A stretch of DNA of 28,941 bases from an uncultured Alcaligenaceae bacterium (GTDB lineage: Bacteria; Pseudomonadota; Gammaproteobacteria; Burkholderiales; Burkholderiaceae_B): positions 1-28,941 of the forward strand of contig CALKIR010000006.1 in assembly GCA_937995985.1 (NCBI GenBank), in the 5' to 3' direction. Under the pieces are notes generated by a model that was not told where the DNA came from, ran no database searches, and saw nothing but the letters and a program-made list of their open reading frames with translations. Position 1 is the stretch's first letter. Each line of letters begins with the position of its first letter. Of the stretch, positions 15,495 through 24,182 are shown one piece after another. Both the position numbers and the translations under genes were made by a program.

Positions 15495-16048
15495 TATTTT
15501 GAGTTAACGGTTTGCTTATGTTGCCGAATGCGCAAGAATTCTTCGAGTATGAGCAGCGCTGCTCCTATGCTAATTGCTGTATCGGCAATGTTAAAGGCAG
15601 GAAAGTGCCAGGATTGCCAGTGAAATAAAATAAAATCAATCACATGGCCATGAATGATGCGATCCAAGACATTGCCCAAAGCTCCCCCCAGAATGAGACT
15701 GAGTGCAGTACAAAATAGTTTTTTATTTGGTTGCCGCTGTAGCCAATAAATAATCAAAAGGGTAGCAATGAGCGCGATGCCGCTAAAGAACCATCGTTGC
15801 CAGCCTCCTGCGCCTGCGAGAAAGCTAAAGGCAGCACCAGGGTTGTAGCGTAGAGTAAAATCCAAAAAAGGCAAGATGGGCCAGCGCTCTCCGTAAAACA
15901 AATGCTGCTCAAACCAGTTTTTGGTGTACTGATCGAGAATAATAATAATGAAGGCTAAGCTTACCCAAAGCCAAAAGCCAGGGCTTTTAAAGCCGTGGCT
16001 TTGGCGCATGGTTGAGTTGCGGTTAGACGTAGGCTCTTTGCTCACCAT
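15494..16048 (-). CDS. lspA: Prolipoprotein signal peptidase (signal peptidase II)
   Basis: A 184-residue inner-membrane aspartyl protease that removes lipoprotein signal peptides. Four hydrophobic helices are visible; the catalytic aspartates lie in GNVLDR and FNIADTAI, and NPGAAFSFLAG is conserved. ATG 16048 lies inside the ileS 3' end (26-base overlap) with GAGGG close upstream; a second ATG at 16009 would give 171 residues, nearer the usual length, but has no Shine-Dalgarno. Choice of start is uncertain. ileS-lspA adjacency is conserved across proteobacteria. Confidence 0.94.
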   Translation of the reverse strand: MVSKEPTSNRNSTMRQSHGFKSPGFWLWVSLAFIIIILDQYTKNWFEQHLFYGERWPILPFLDFTLRYNPGAAFSFLAGAGGWQRWFFSGIALIATLLIIYWLQRQPNKKLFCTALSLILGGALGNVLDRIIHGHVIDFILFHWQSWHFPAFNIADTAISIGAALLILEEFLRIRQHKQTVNSK

Positions 16049-18872
16049 TACCCTCGATGTTGGTCACACAGCGCTTACACAATGAAGGATGGTCGGCGAT
16101 GTCTCCTACTGAAGGATCTTGGTGCCAGCAGCGCTCGCATTTTTTATCTTTGCTAGGGGTGACCGTGATGGTCAGCGTTGAATCAGAGCTCGGCTGTACT
16201 TGAGCTGCAGAAACAATAAACGCAAAGCGCAAATCATCACCAAGTGAGCGCAGCAATTCATATTCAAATGCGGGTGCCTCAATCTGCACTTGTGCACCGA
16301 GTGAGGAGCCAATTTGACCCGCACTGCGCACATGCTCTATTTCACGCATGACATCAGCACGAATTGCTCGAATGGCTGCCCATTTTTCTAGAAGGTCCTG
16401 GCTGTCCTGGCTCAGTGGGAGCGTATAAAAACACTCAGTAAAAATAGTTAGCGGCTGCTTAGCATGGTCATGGTGTAAATCCTGCCATGCTTCTTCGGCA
16501 GTGAAGCTCAAAATAGGTGCCATCAGCCGTAATAAGGCTTGAGTGATATGATACAGTGCGGTTTGGGCGCTGCGTCGGGGTAAACCATCTGCCTTGGTGG
16601 TATAGAGCCTGTCTTTGAGAATATCGAGATAAAAAGCACCTAAGTCTTCCGAACAGAATGTTTGGAAGCGCGAAACAATAGGGTGAAATTCATATTTTTC
16701 GTAGTGCTGTAAGGCACGGCGCTGCATGTTATCCGTTAAAGCGAGGGCATACCGGTCGATTTCTAACAGCTCTTCAATAGGAACCGCATCTGTTTGTGGG
16801 TCAAAATCAGCAATATTGCCCAAGAGGAACTTTAAGGTATTGCGGATGCGTCGGTAGGACTCGACCACGCGTTTTAAAATTTCCTCAGAGATGGAAAGTT
16901 CGCCAGAGTAATCTGTAGCAGCCACCCAAAGGCGTAAGATTTCTGCCCCTAAGGAGTCGGCAATTTTTTGAGGGTAGACTACATTACCAATAGACTTACT
17001 CATCTTGTGGCCTTTGCCGTCCACAACAAAGCCATGGGTCAACAAAGCCTTATAAGGAGCACGCCCATATAGCATACAGCCTGTGAGTAAGGATGAATGG
17101 AACCATCCGCGATGCTGATCAGAACCTTCTAGGTACAGGTCAGCAGGCCATTGTAGAGGCGTGGCATGAGAGCCCTTAATTTGAGGATCATTATCACCGC
17201 CCATAACAGTGGCATGAGTGGTGCCCGAGTCAAACCAAACATCAAGCGTATCGTGGCTTTTTTCATAGAATTGGGCATCCTCGCCAATTAGATCTTCGGC
17301 CTTGATGTCTTGCCAAACCTCTATCCCATGCTCTTCGATGAGATCAGCTACCTTGTCTAGGAGTTGAGGGGTATTGGGGTGTAACGCACCGGTTTCTTTG
17401 TGCAAAAAGAAAGCCATGGGCACGCCCCATTGTCTTTGTCTAGACAGGGTCCAGTCAGGGCGGTTGGCAATCATAGCATGCAAGCGTGCTTTGCCCCAAG
17501 CTGGGAAAAATTGGGTATTTTCTACCGCCTGAAGTGCCATGTCTCGTAAAGTATGTCCTGTAGAATTAGGACGGTCCATGCCCGCAAACCATTGGCTGGT
17601 AGCCCGATAAATAACGGGAGTTTTATGGCGCCAGCAATGCATGTAGCTATGCTGGATATGCTCTGCTTTTAATAAAGTACCTACGCCTTCAAGAGCTTGG
17701 ATAATGGCAGGATTTGCTTTCCAGATAAATTGGCCACCAAATAAGGGCAGACTATCTGCGTAGACACCATTGCTTTGGACAGGGTTTAGAATGTCTGCAT
17801 CAGCTAAGCCATGCTCTTTGCAGGATAAAAAGTCTTCTACCCCATAGGCAGGTGCGGAATGAACCACCCCCGTTCCAGACTCTAAGGTGACATAATCACC
17901 GCAGTAGACAGGGGCGAGGCGGTCGTAACCTTGATCAGCACTAGACAGAGGGTGACGAAAGCCAATATGCTCAAGTTGCTTGCCGGTGGTTTTGGCTATG
18001 ACCTGGCCAGATAAGCCCAACTCTTCTAAAAGAGAGTCTACGAGCTCATTAGCGACTATGATTTGGCGTCCAAACTCTTGTGGGCTATCCAAGTTTACCA
18101 GGGCGTACTCATGTTCAGGGTGTACGTTTAGCGCTTGGTTGGCAGGAATAGTCCAGGGAGTGGTGGTCCAAATAACAATAGCCCCGTCTTCTAGCTGATT
18201 GCTCTTAAAGGCTTGACTGAGTGCGTCCTTGTCAGCAAAAGGAAAGGCAACAAAAATTGAAGGATCTGTTCGATCGGCGTATTCTACTTCGGCCTCTGCT
18301 AGGGCTGAACGGCAGTCAAAGCACCAGTTGACAGGCTTGAGCCCTCGAAACACAAAGCCTTTTTCCATGATGCGGGCCAAGACTCGTAGTTCATCGGCCT
18401 CATTGCTGTAGTTCATGGTTAGATAGGGGTTATCCCAGTCACCTAATACCCCTAAGCGGATAAAGTCTTTCTTTTGACGCTCTATCTGCTCATAGGCATA
18501 AGCACGTGCTTTAGCCTGCATTTCTTTGACGGGCAGGTTTTTGCCAAATTTTCGTTCAATTTGAATTTCAATAGGCATTCCATGGCAATCCCAGCCAGGA
18601 ATATACTGCGCATCAAAGCCTGCCATATTGCGGCTTTTAATAATAATGTCCTTCAGAATTTTATTGACGGCATGGCCTATGTGGATATCTCCATTGGCAT
18701 AGGGCGGGCCATCGTGCAAAATAAATTTAGGACGCCCGGCACTGGCCTTACGAATGGCCTCGTAGACCTTTTTTTCTTGCCATTCTGCGACCCACTGGGG
18801 CTCGCGTTTAGGCAGGTTGCCGCGCATGGGGAAAGGAGTATCAGGTAAGTTGAGAGTATGTTTATAGTCCAT
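16023..18872 (-). CDS. ileS: Isoleucyl-tRNA synthetase
   Basis: A 949-residue class I synthetase charging tRNA-Ile and editing valine. HIGH at 64-67 (GDIHIGHAVNK), the CP1 editing domain including WTTTPWTIPANQAL, KMSKS at 623-627, an anticodon-binding helical domain, and a C-terminal zinc knuckle with C912, C915, C932 and C935. Length and layout match the E. coli-type enzyme. Its ATG overlaps the ribF stop by 11 bases and no separate Shine-Dalgarno is visible, suggesting coupling. Confidence 0.98.
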   Translation of the reverse strand: MDYKHTLNLPDTPFPMRGNLPKREPQWVAEWQEKKVYEAIRKASAGRPKFILHDGPPYANGDIHIGHAVNKILKDIIIKSRNMAGFDAQYIPGWDCHGMPIEIQIERKFGKNLPVKEMQAKARAYAYEQIERQKKDFIRLGVLGDWDNPYLTMNYSNEADELRVLARIMEKGFVFRGLKPVNWCFDCRSALAEAEVEYADRTDPSIFVAFPFADKDALSQAFKSNQLEDGAIVIWTTTPWTIPANQALNVHPEHEYALVNLDSPQEFGRQIIVANELVDSLLEELGLSGQVIAKTTGKQLEHIGFRHPLSSADQGYDRLAPVYCGDYVTLESGTGVVHSAPAYGVEDFLSCKEHGLADADILNPVQSNGVYADSLPLFGGQFIWKANPAIIQALEGVGTLLKAEHIQHSYMHCWRHKTPVIYRATSQWFAGMDRPNSTGHTLRDMALQAVENTQFFPAWGKARLHAMIANRPDWTLSRQRQWGVPMAFFLHKETGALHPNTPQLLDKVADLIEEHGIEVWQDIKAEDLIGEDAQFYEKSHDTLDVWFDSGTTHATVMGGDNDPQIKGSHATPLQWPADLYLEGSDQHRGWFHSSLLTGCMLYGRAPYKALLTHGFVVDGKGHKMSKSIGNVVYPQKIADSLGAEILRLWVAATDYSGELSISEEILKRVVESYRRIRNTLKFLLGNIADFDPQTDAVPIEELLEIDRYALALTDNMQRRALQHYEKYEFHPIVSRFQTFCSEDLGAFYLDILKDRLYTTKADGLPRRSAQTALYHITQALLRLMAPILSFTAEEAWQDLHHDHAKQPLTIFTECFYTLPLSQDSQDLLEKWAAIRAIRADVMREIEHVRSAGQIGSSLGAQVQIEAPAFEYELLRSLGDDLRFAFIVSAAQVQPSSDSTLTITVTPSKDKKCERCWHQDPSVGDIADHPSLCKRCVTNIEGNGEQRAYV

Positions 18873-19824
18873 GAGAGGTGAAATAGTCTTGTGCGCTGCT
18901 TACGTCATCTGCAATAGCAGCACGAAGCGATTCAATATCGGGAAATTTTTCTTCGTCACGAATGAAATGCAAAAAATCGACGCATACTAGTTTACCGTAT
19001 GCATCGACGTTGCGGTCAAATAAATGCACCTCAAGCAAGAGGCGACCTTGGTTTTCAACAGTAGGGCGTACGCCTAGACTCGCTACTCCATTGATTGGGG
19101 CTGACTCTAAGCCATGCACCTGAACTGCATATACACCAGAACGCAAAGCAAATTGGTTGGGCACGCTGAGGTTAAGCGTCGGGTAATTCATTTGACGCCC
19201 TAATTTGCGTCCATGAATCACATGCCCACTGACTCTAAATGGGCGCCCGAGCTGATGCTCGGCACCATGTAAATCGCCCATAGATAGAGCGGTTCTGATA
19301 TCTGTACTAGAAATGCGCTGCTGATCTTTGTCAACAACGTCCTCAATAGTCTGAACCTCAAAGTTAAATTGTTTGCCCATTTCTTTCAAGAGCGTAATGG
19401 TGCCACTGCGCCGATGGCCAAAACGAAAGTCTCTACCGACTAATAGCCATCGGGTATTTAGCCCTTGGACAAGTAAATTCGCAACAAATTCATAAGCCTC
19501 TGTCGCAGCCAATTTGTGGTTAAAACGCAGCAGGACAATTTGCTCAATGCCATTTTGGTGTAATAGGGTAAGGCGGTCGCGTACAGTGTTTATCTGTGCG
19601 GGATAGAGCTCTGGGCGCTGTGCTTGCTGCGCGAAATAAGCTCGTGGATGAGGACTAAAAGTCAGTACAGTAGGCACAAGCTGGCGCTTCTGCGCGTGAG
19701 CACAGAGCTGCCGCAATATGGTCTGATGGCCTCGGTGTACTCCATCAAAATTGCCTATGGTCACAGCGCTTGGCTGCTGCGATTGATAGCGCGGTAGATG
19801 GCGGTAAATAGAAAGCTTTTTCAC
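18862..19824 (-). CDS. ribF: Bifunctional riboflavin kinase / FMN adenylyltransferase
   Basis: A 320-residue enzyme that makes FMN then FAD. N-terminal FAD-synthetase: TIGNFDGVHRGH (22-33), LLVGRDFRFGHRRSG and STDIRTAL. C-terminal riboflavin kinase: YPTLNLSV (PTxN motif) and GVYAVQV. The start is GTG at 19824, giving MKKLSIYRHL, similar in position to E. coli RibF; there is no clear Shine-Dalgarno. It heads the minus-strand ileS run and is only 27 bases from the divergent purN start, so its promoter must overlap purN coding sequence. Confidence 0.95.
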   Translation of the reverse strand: MKKLSIYRHLPRYQSQQPSAVTIGNFDGVHRGHQTILRQLCAHAQKRQLVPTVLTFSPHPRAYFAQQAQRPELYPAQINTVRDRLTLLHQNGIEQIVLLRFNHKLAATEAYEFVANLLVQGLNTRWLLVGRDFRFGHRRSGTITLLKEMGKQFNFEVQTIEDVVDKDQQRISSTDIRTALSMGDLHGAEHQLGRPFRVSGHVIHGRKLGRQMNYPTLNLSVPNQFALRSGVYAVQVHGLESAPINGVASLGVRPTVENQGRLLLEVHLFDRNVDAYGKLVCVDFLHFIRDEEKFPDIESLRAAIADDVSSAQDYFTSHGL

Positions 19825-19851
19825 TGGGTTTTTAATAAATTAGGAGTCTGA

Positions 19852-20499
19852 ATGCACGCATCAAAAAATAACTGCCGTTTAGTGATATTAATTTCAGGTC
19901 GCGGCAGCAACATGAAACATATCGTACAGGTGATTGAACAACGCAATTTACCTGCCGAAGTGTGTGCGGTCATTGCCAATAAGGCTGATGCCCAGGGGTT
20001 ACAGTGGGCTCAAGAAAAGGGCATCACCACTCAGGTGGTGGCACACAAAGATTATGCCACGCGCGAGCAATTTGACAATGCTTTGGCGCAGGCAGTAGCT
20101 CAGTATTGTCCAGATTATGTACTGCTTGCTGGGTTTATGCGTGTATTAACCCCTGTGTTCATAGATCGTTTTGAAGGAAGGATTATTAATATTCATCCTT
20201 CTTTATTGCCTTTGTTTCCTGGCCTGAACACTCATCAAAAGGCGTTAGATGCCGGAGTGCAGTGGCATGGTTGTACGGTTCACTTGGTAACGGCGGAGTT
20301 AGATAGTGGGCCAATTATTGCTCAAGGGCTGGTCCCGGTTTTTCAGGATGATACCGCCGAGCAGTTGGCTGCTCGTCTGTTACCTATAGAGCATCAGACG
20401 TATGCCCAGGTTGTGGAATGGTTAGCTTTTGATCTAGTTCAAATAGATGGCACAAGACCGGTTCAAGTACTAGGGGTGAAGCATCGTGGCGTGATATAG
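19852..20499 (+). CDS. purN: Phosphoribosylglycinamide formyltransferase
   Basis: A 215-residue folate-dependent enzyme of de novo purine synthesis (GAR to FGAR). Phosphate-binding SGRGSNM (15-21), catalytic N113, H115 in NIHPSLLP and D151 in ELDSGP are visible, as is AGFMRVL. The ATG has AGGAG 6 bases upstream. A TTGATA-N16-TAAATA inside ribF codons could be its promoter, with a poor -10. The last 15 or so residues are divergent. Followed by 142 bases containing the predicted desaturase promoter. Confidence 0.96.
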   Translation: MHASKNNCRLVILISGRGSNMKHIVQVIEQRNLPAEVCAVIANKADAQGLQWAQEKGITTQVVAHKDYATREQFDNALAQAVAQYCPDYVLLAGFMRVLTPVFIDRFEGRIINIHPSLLPLFPGLNTHQKALDAGVQWHGCTVHLVTAELDSGPIIAQGLVPVFQDDTAEQLAARLLPIEHQTYAQVVEWLAFDLVQIDGTRPVQVLGVKHRGVI

Positions 20500-20524
20500 T
20501 GTGACCCATAGGGTGGTTCCCTAG

Positions 20525-20552
20525 TGTACAGACCTTTTGCAGGTCGTATAAT
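20525..20552 (+). promoter_or_regulatory. Predicted desaturase promoter with a dyad filling its spacer
   Basis: TGTACA (-35, 4/6) and TATAAT (-10, consensus) are 16 bases apart. The spacer is occupied by GACCT-ttttgc-AGGTC-like symmetry: GACCT TTTGC AGGTC at 20531-20545. Lies 90 bases before the desaturase ATG. The dyad is a candidate operator for a dimeric regulator acting at the core promoter. Confidence 0.45.
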
Positions 20553-20641
20553 GATTCGCAAAAATAAGCACAATAAAACTTCTGAGTAGGGTACACTGCT
20601 TGTATCTTGGTTTATTTAATGGAACACGACCATTTGGTTCT

Positions 20642-21877
20642 ATGAAAGAATTCTTTAATTTTCTCGCTGGTGGGTTGCTACAGTTTTCTTGGTGGCAGAT
20701 TGTTTTAGTTACCTTAGTCTTGACCCACATTACAATTGTTTCTGTCACTATCTTTTTGCATCGCGGGCAAGCTCACCGTGGTCTTGATTTGCATCCGGCT
20801 GTTGCCCATTTTTTCCGTTTTTGGCTTTGGTTGACTACAGGGATGGTAACCAAAGAGTGGGTGGCCATTCACCGCAAGCACCATGCACGTTGCGAGCGAG
20901 AGGGGGATCCCCACTCTCCGGTCGTGTTCGGTTTAGGGATGGTGTTTTTCCGTGGTGCAGAGCTGTATCGCCAAGAGGCGCGCAACGAGGAAACATTGCG
21001 TCGTTTTGGCCATGGCACTCCTGATGACTGGCTCGAGCGTAATGTGTATTCACGCCATACCTTATTGGGCATCATGATTATGCTGGCTATTGATTTAGCC
21101 TTGTTTGGTTTGGTTGGTTTGACTGTTTGGGCAGTACAGATGGCGTGGATTCCTTTCTGGGCTGCAGGGGTAGTAAATGGTGTTGGGCATGCGCTTGGCT
21201 ATAGAAATTTTGCGAGCCCTGATACCAGCACCAACATTTTCCCTATAGGCATTATTATCGGGGGCGAGGAGCTGCACAATAACCACCACGCCTTTGCTTC
21301 TTCTGCCAAGTTTTCAAACCGCTGGTTTGAGTTTGATATTGGCTGGGTGTACATCAGTATTTTGCGCTTTTTCAAATTGGCGCATGTTAAAAAGGTAGCG
21401 CCCAAATTGCGTTTAGAGCCTATGGAGAGTACGCCTACGGTTGAAGAGATTAGCCATGATACCTTGCAAGGTGTGATCACCCACCGTTATGAAATTTTGG
21501 CACGCTACGCAGAAATGTTACGTGATGCGGCCAAAGAAGAATTAGAGCATCTTCGTGCTCAGGGCGGACGGGCCATGGATAAATTGGATCATCACAAGCT
21601 CAAGCTTATTAAACGCTCTAAAGCATGGATTGGCTTGAAAGATGAAATCCTTGAGCCTGAAGAACGCAAACAGCTTGAAACCATGCTCGAAGACAAAGAC
21701 AGCAAGTTATCCGTAATGATGCAGATGCACAATGAGCTCACCCGTATTTGGCAAAGCTCTACCGCTTCAAGTGAGCAACTACTTGCTGATTTACGTGCTT
21801 GGTGCAAGCGCGCACAACAAAGTGGTATTAAAAGTTTAGAGGAATTCGCTCAGCGACTGCTTCGTTACGCAGCATGA
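20642..21877 (+). CDS. Membrane fatty-acid desaturase (DesA-like) with C-terminal helical extension
   Basis: A 411-residue integral-membrane di-iron desaturase. Three histidine boxes: HRGQAH (40-45), HRKHH (77-81) and HNNHH (212-216), with hydrophobic spans around 15-40 and 135-165. It is expected to introduce a double bond into acyl chains to adjust membrane fluidity; acyl carrier and position are unknown. Beyond about residue 265 lies some 145 residues of charged, helix-prone sequence (AAKEELEHLRAQ, EPEERKQLETMLEDKD) not needed by the catalytic fold. I chose ATG 20642 over an in-frame TTG at 20600. The stop overlaps the uvrD start as ATGA. Confidence 0.88.
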   Translation: MKEFFNFLAGGLLQFSWWQIVLVTLVLTHITIVSVTIFLHRGQAHRGLDLHPAVAHFFRFWLWLTTGMVTKEWVAIHRKHHARCEREGDPHSPVVFGLGMVFFRGAELYRQEARNEETLRRFGHGTPDDWLERNVYSRHTLLGIMIMLAIDLALFGLVGLTVWAVQMAWIPFWAAGVVNGVGHALGYRNFASPDTSTNIFPIGIIIGGEELHNNHHAFASSAKFSNRWFEFDIGWVYISILRFFKLAHVKKVAPKLRLEPMESTPTVEEISHDTLQGVITHRYEILARYAEMLRDAAKEELEHLRAQGGRAMDKLDHHKLKLIKRSKAWIGLKDEILEPEERKQLETMLEDKDSKLSVMMQMHNELTRIWQSSTASSEQLLADLRAWCKRAQQSGIKSLEEFAQRLLRYAA

Positions 21878-24138
21878 TTGAACAGTTAAATGACGCACAG
21901 CGTCAGGCAGTTACTTTTCCCCATGAGCATGTGCTGGTATTAGCAGGGGCAGGTAGCGGCAAGACGCGTGTGCTCACTTCTCGCATCGCATGGCTTATCC
22001 AACAACAAGGGATAAGCCCTTATTCTTTTCTGGCAGTGACTTTTACAAACAAAGCCGCACGCGAAATGCTCACGCGTATTGAGTCTATGTTGCCCATTGA
22101 TACCCGAGGCATGTGGGTGGGGACTTTTCATGGCTTATGTAATCGTCTTTTGCGCCATCATTACAAAGATGCAGGGCTGCCCCAAACTTTTCAAATATTA
22201 GACTCTGCTGATCAGTTAGCAGCCATTCGTCGTTTATTTAAAGAGCTTGGTTACGATGAGAGCTTATTTACCCCTCGTGATATGCAGCATTTTATTAATC
22301 GTTGCAAAGAGGATGGGGTGCGTCCCGAAGGGTGCAGCGCTCTTGATAAAAGAGATCAGTTGATGATTGATTTCTATAGACGCTATCAAGAGCAATGTGA
22401 GCGCGAAGGGGTAGTAGATTTTTCAGAGTTATTATTACGGGCCTATGAGCTGTTAAAAAATAACAGCATTTTGCGCACACATTATCAGCAGCGTTTTACT
22501 CATTTGCTCGTTGATGAGTTTCAAGACACCAATCCGCTTCAATATGCATGGCTGACCTTGCTTGCAGGCGAGAGCGGGCGTATTTTTGCAGTTGGGGATG
22601 ACGATCAGTCAATTTATGCTTTTAGAGGGGCTGATGTCAGTAATATGTACGATTTTGAGCAAAATTATGCGCGCAACAATATTATCCGTTTAGAACAAAA
22701 TTATCGCTCAAGTGGGCATATTTTGGACGCTGCTAATGCTCTAATTGCAGCGAATCAAACTCGGCTGGGCAAGCAGCTGTGGACTGCTGCAGGGCAAGGA
22801 GAACGCATACAGATCCAAGCCCAAGACACTGATAGTTTAGAGGCCCAATGGGTAGTGGCAGAAATACAATTATTAATTGAGTCGGGGGTCAATGCTGCTG
22901 AAATAGCTGTACTGTATCGCAGCAACGCTCAGTCTCGAGTCATTGAGCATAGTCTTTTTTCAGCAGGACTGCCTTATCGGGTGTATGGAGGGTTGCGTTT
23001 TTTTGAGCGCCAAGAAATCAAACATGTATTGGCTTATTTGCGCCTCATAGATAACCCAAATGATGATACTTCGTGGTTGCGTGTAGTAAATTTTCCTACC
23101 CGAGGCATCGGTGCACGCAGTTTAGAGCAATTAAATGCCTATGCCCAAGAGTATGAGTGCAGCCTGTATCGGGCGGTACCTTATATGTCAGGACGTGCGG
23201 GTACAAATTTATTGCGTTTTGTACATCTGATCCAAGAACTGGCATATTTTGCCCAGCACCATACTTTGCCTGAATTGATTCAGCATGTTATTGAGCACAG
23301 TGGTTTGGCTGAGCACTATCGTAACCAAAAAGAGGGGCAAGAGCGATTAGAAAACTTACAAGAGTTGGTTAATGCTGCCGTTTTGTTTGCTCAAGAAGAA
23401 GGGGTTCAGGATCATCCTGCTGGTCAAATTCCCACCGCGACTTATGCAGATGCTGTAGTATTGAGTGAGGACACGGTTGTTCCTCCTTTGGCTGCGATGT
23501 CTCCTTTAGCTGCTTTTTTAACTCATGCATCCTTAGAGGCAGGAGATACCCAAGCTGTACAGGGACGACAGGCGGTGCAGTTGATGACAGTACACGCTGC
23601 TAAGGGGCTAGAGTTTGATGTGGTGTTTGTTACGGGCCTCGAAGAAGGAATCTTTCCTCATGAGCGTAGTTTAGATAGTTCCGAGGCTCTCGAGGAAGAG
23701 CGTCGGTTGATGTATGTGGCTATGACCCGAGCTCGAAAAAAACTATTTTTAACACGGGCTCATACACGCATGTTGCATGGTCAGCGCCGATATTATCAGA
23801 GCTCGCGGTTTTTAGATGAGCTGCCAGAAGATAATGTGCATTGGCTTAGTCCCAAACCTGGTCAGTTTACTGCGCCAGCGGGTATGAGTTGGGGAAGGGC
23901 GGCCGTGCCCGATATGAGGCATTGGAGTCCTCAGCATGGCTTGCGTCGCCAAGCTGTTCACGTTAATGGAAAGGATTTTCGCATTGGTCAAGGAGTGCGG
24001 CACCCTAAATTTGGTGAGGGCACTATTCTAAGCGTGAGTGGCCAAGGTGAAAATGCTCAAGCAGAGATTCATTTTCGTGTGGCGGGTAAAAAAACGCTCG
24101 CTTTAGCTATAGCTAAACTGGAGATCACAGCAGGCTAA
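21874..24138 (+). CDS. uvrD: UvrD/PcrA-type DNA helicase
   Basis: A 754-residue superfamily 1A helicase (3'-5') for nucleotide excision and mismatch repair. Motif I GAGSGKT (25-31), II DEFQDT (214-219), III FAVGDDDQSIYAFRGAD, V LMTVHAAKGLEFDVVFVTGLEEG and VI RLMYVAMTRARKKL. The C-terminus (FRIGQGVRHPKFGEGTI to the end) is a Tudor-like module that in PcrA/UvrD binds RNA polymerase. Slightly longer than E. coli UvrD (720). Its ATG overlaps the desaturase stop by four bases, so it depends on that transcript and is probably translationally coupled. Confidence 0.95.
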   Translation: MIEQLNDAQRQAVTFPHEHVLVLAGAGSGKTRVLTSRIAWLIQQQGISPYSFLAVTFTNKAAREMLTRIESMLPIDTRGMWVGTFHGLCNRLLRHHYKDAGLPQTFQILDSADQLAAIRRLFKELGYDESLFTPRDMQHFINRCKEDGVRPEGCSALDKRDQLMIDFYRRYQEQCEREGVVDFSELLLRAYELLKNNSILRTHYQQRFTHLLVDEFQDTNPLQYAWLTLLAGESGRIFAVGDDDQSIYAFRGADVSNMYDFEQNYARNNIIRLEQNYRSSGHILDAANALIAANQTRLGKQLWTAAGQGERIQIQAQDTDSLEAQWVVAEIQLLIESGVNAAEIAVLYRSNAQSRVIEHSLFSAGLPYRVYGGLRFFERQEIKHVLAYLRLIDNPNDDTSWLRVVNFPTRGIGARSLEQLNAYAQEYECSLYRAVPYMSGRAGTNLLRFVHLIQELAYFAQHHTLPELIQHVIEHSGLAEHYRNQKEGQERLENLQELVNAAVLFAQEEGVQDHPAGQIPTATYADAVVLSEDTVVPPLAAMSPLAAFLTHASLEAGDTQAVQGRQAVQLMTVHAAKGLEFDVVFVTGLEEGIFPHERSLDSSEALEEERRLMYVAMTRARKKLFLTRAHTRMLHGQRRYYQSSRFLDELPEDNVHWLSPKPGQFTAPAGMSWGRAAVPDMRHWSPQHGLRRQAVHVNGKDFRIGQGVRHPKFGEGTILSVSGQGENAQAEIHFRVAGKKTLALAIAKLEITAG

Positions 24139-24147
24139 AGATATCAT

Positions 24148-24174
24148 CATGACCTCATTGCTCATGAGGTCATG
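24148..24174. terminator. Perfect hairpin between convergent uvrD and yheS
   Basis: An 11-base perfect stem CATGACCTCAT / ATGAGGTCATG with loop TGCTC lies 9 bases after the uvrD stop and 8 bases past the yheS stop. Neither strand has a T-run after it, so it is a poor intrinsic terminator; it may protect both 3' ends or slow polymerase. Confidence 0.45.
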
Positions 24175-24182
24175 CCTTACCT

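Noticed and set aside
18474..18848. 124-residue plus-strand ORF over the ileS 5' region
   Set aside because: Antisense shadow of a highly conserved gene; no ribosome binding site or recognisable domain.
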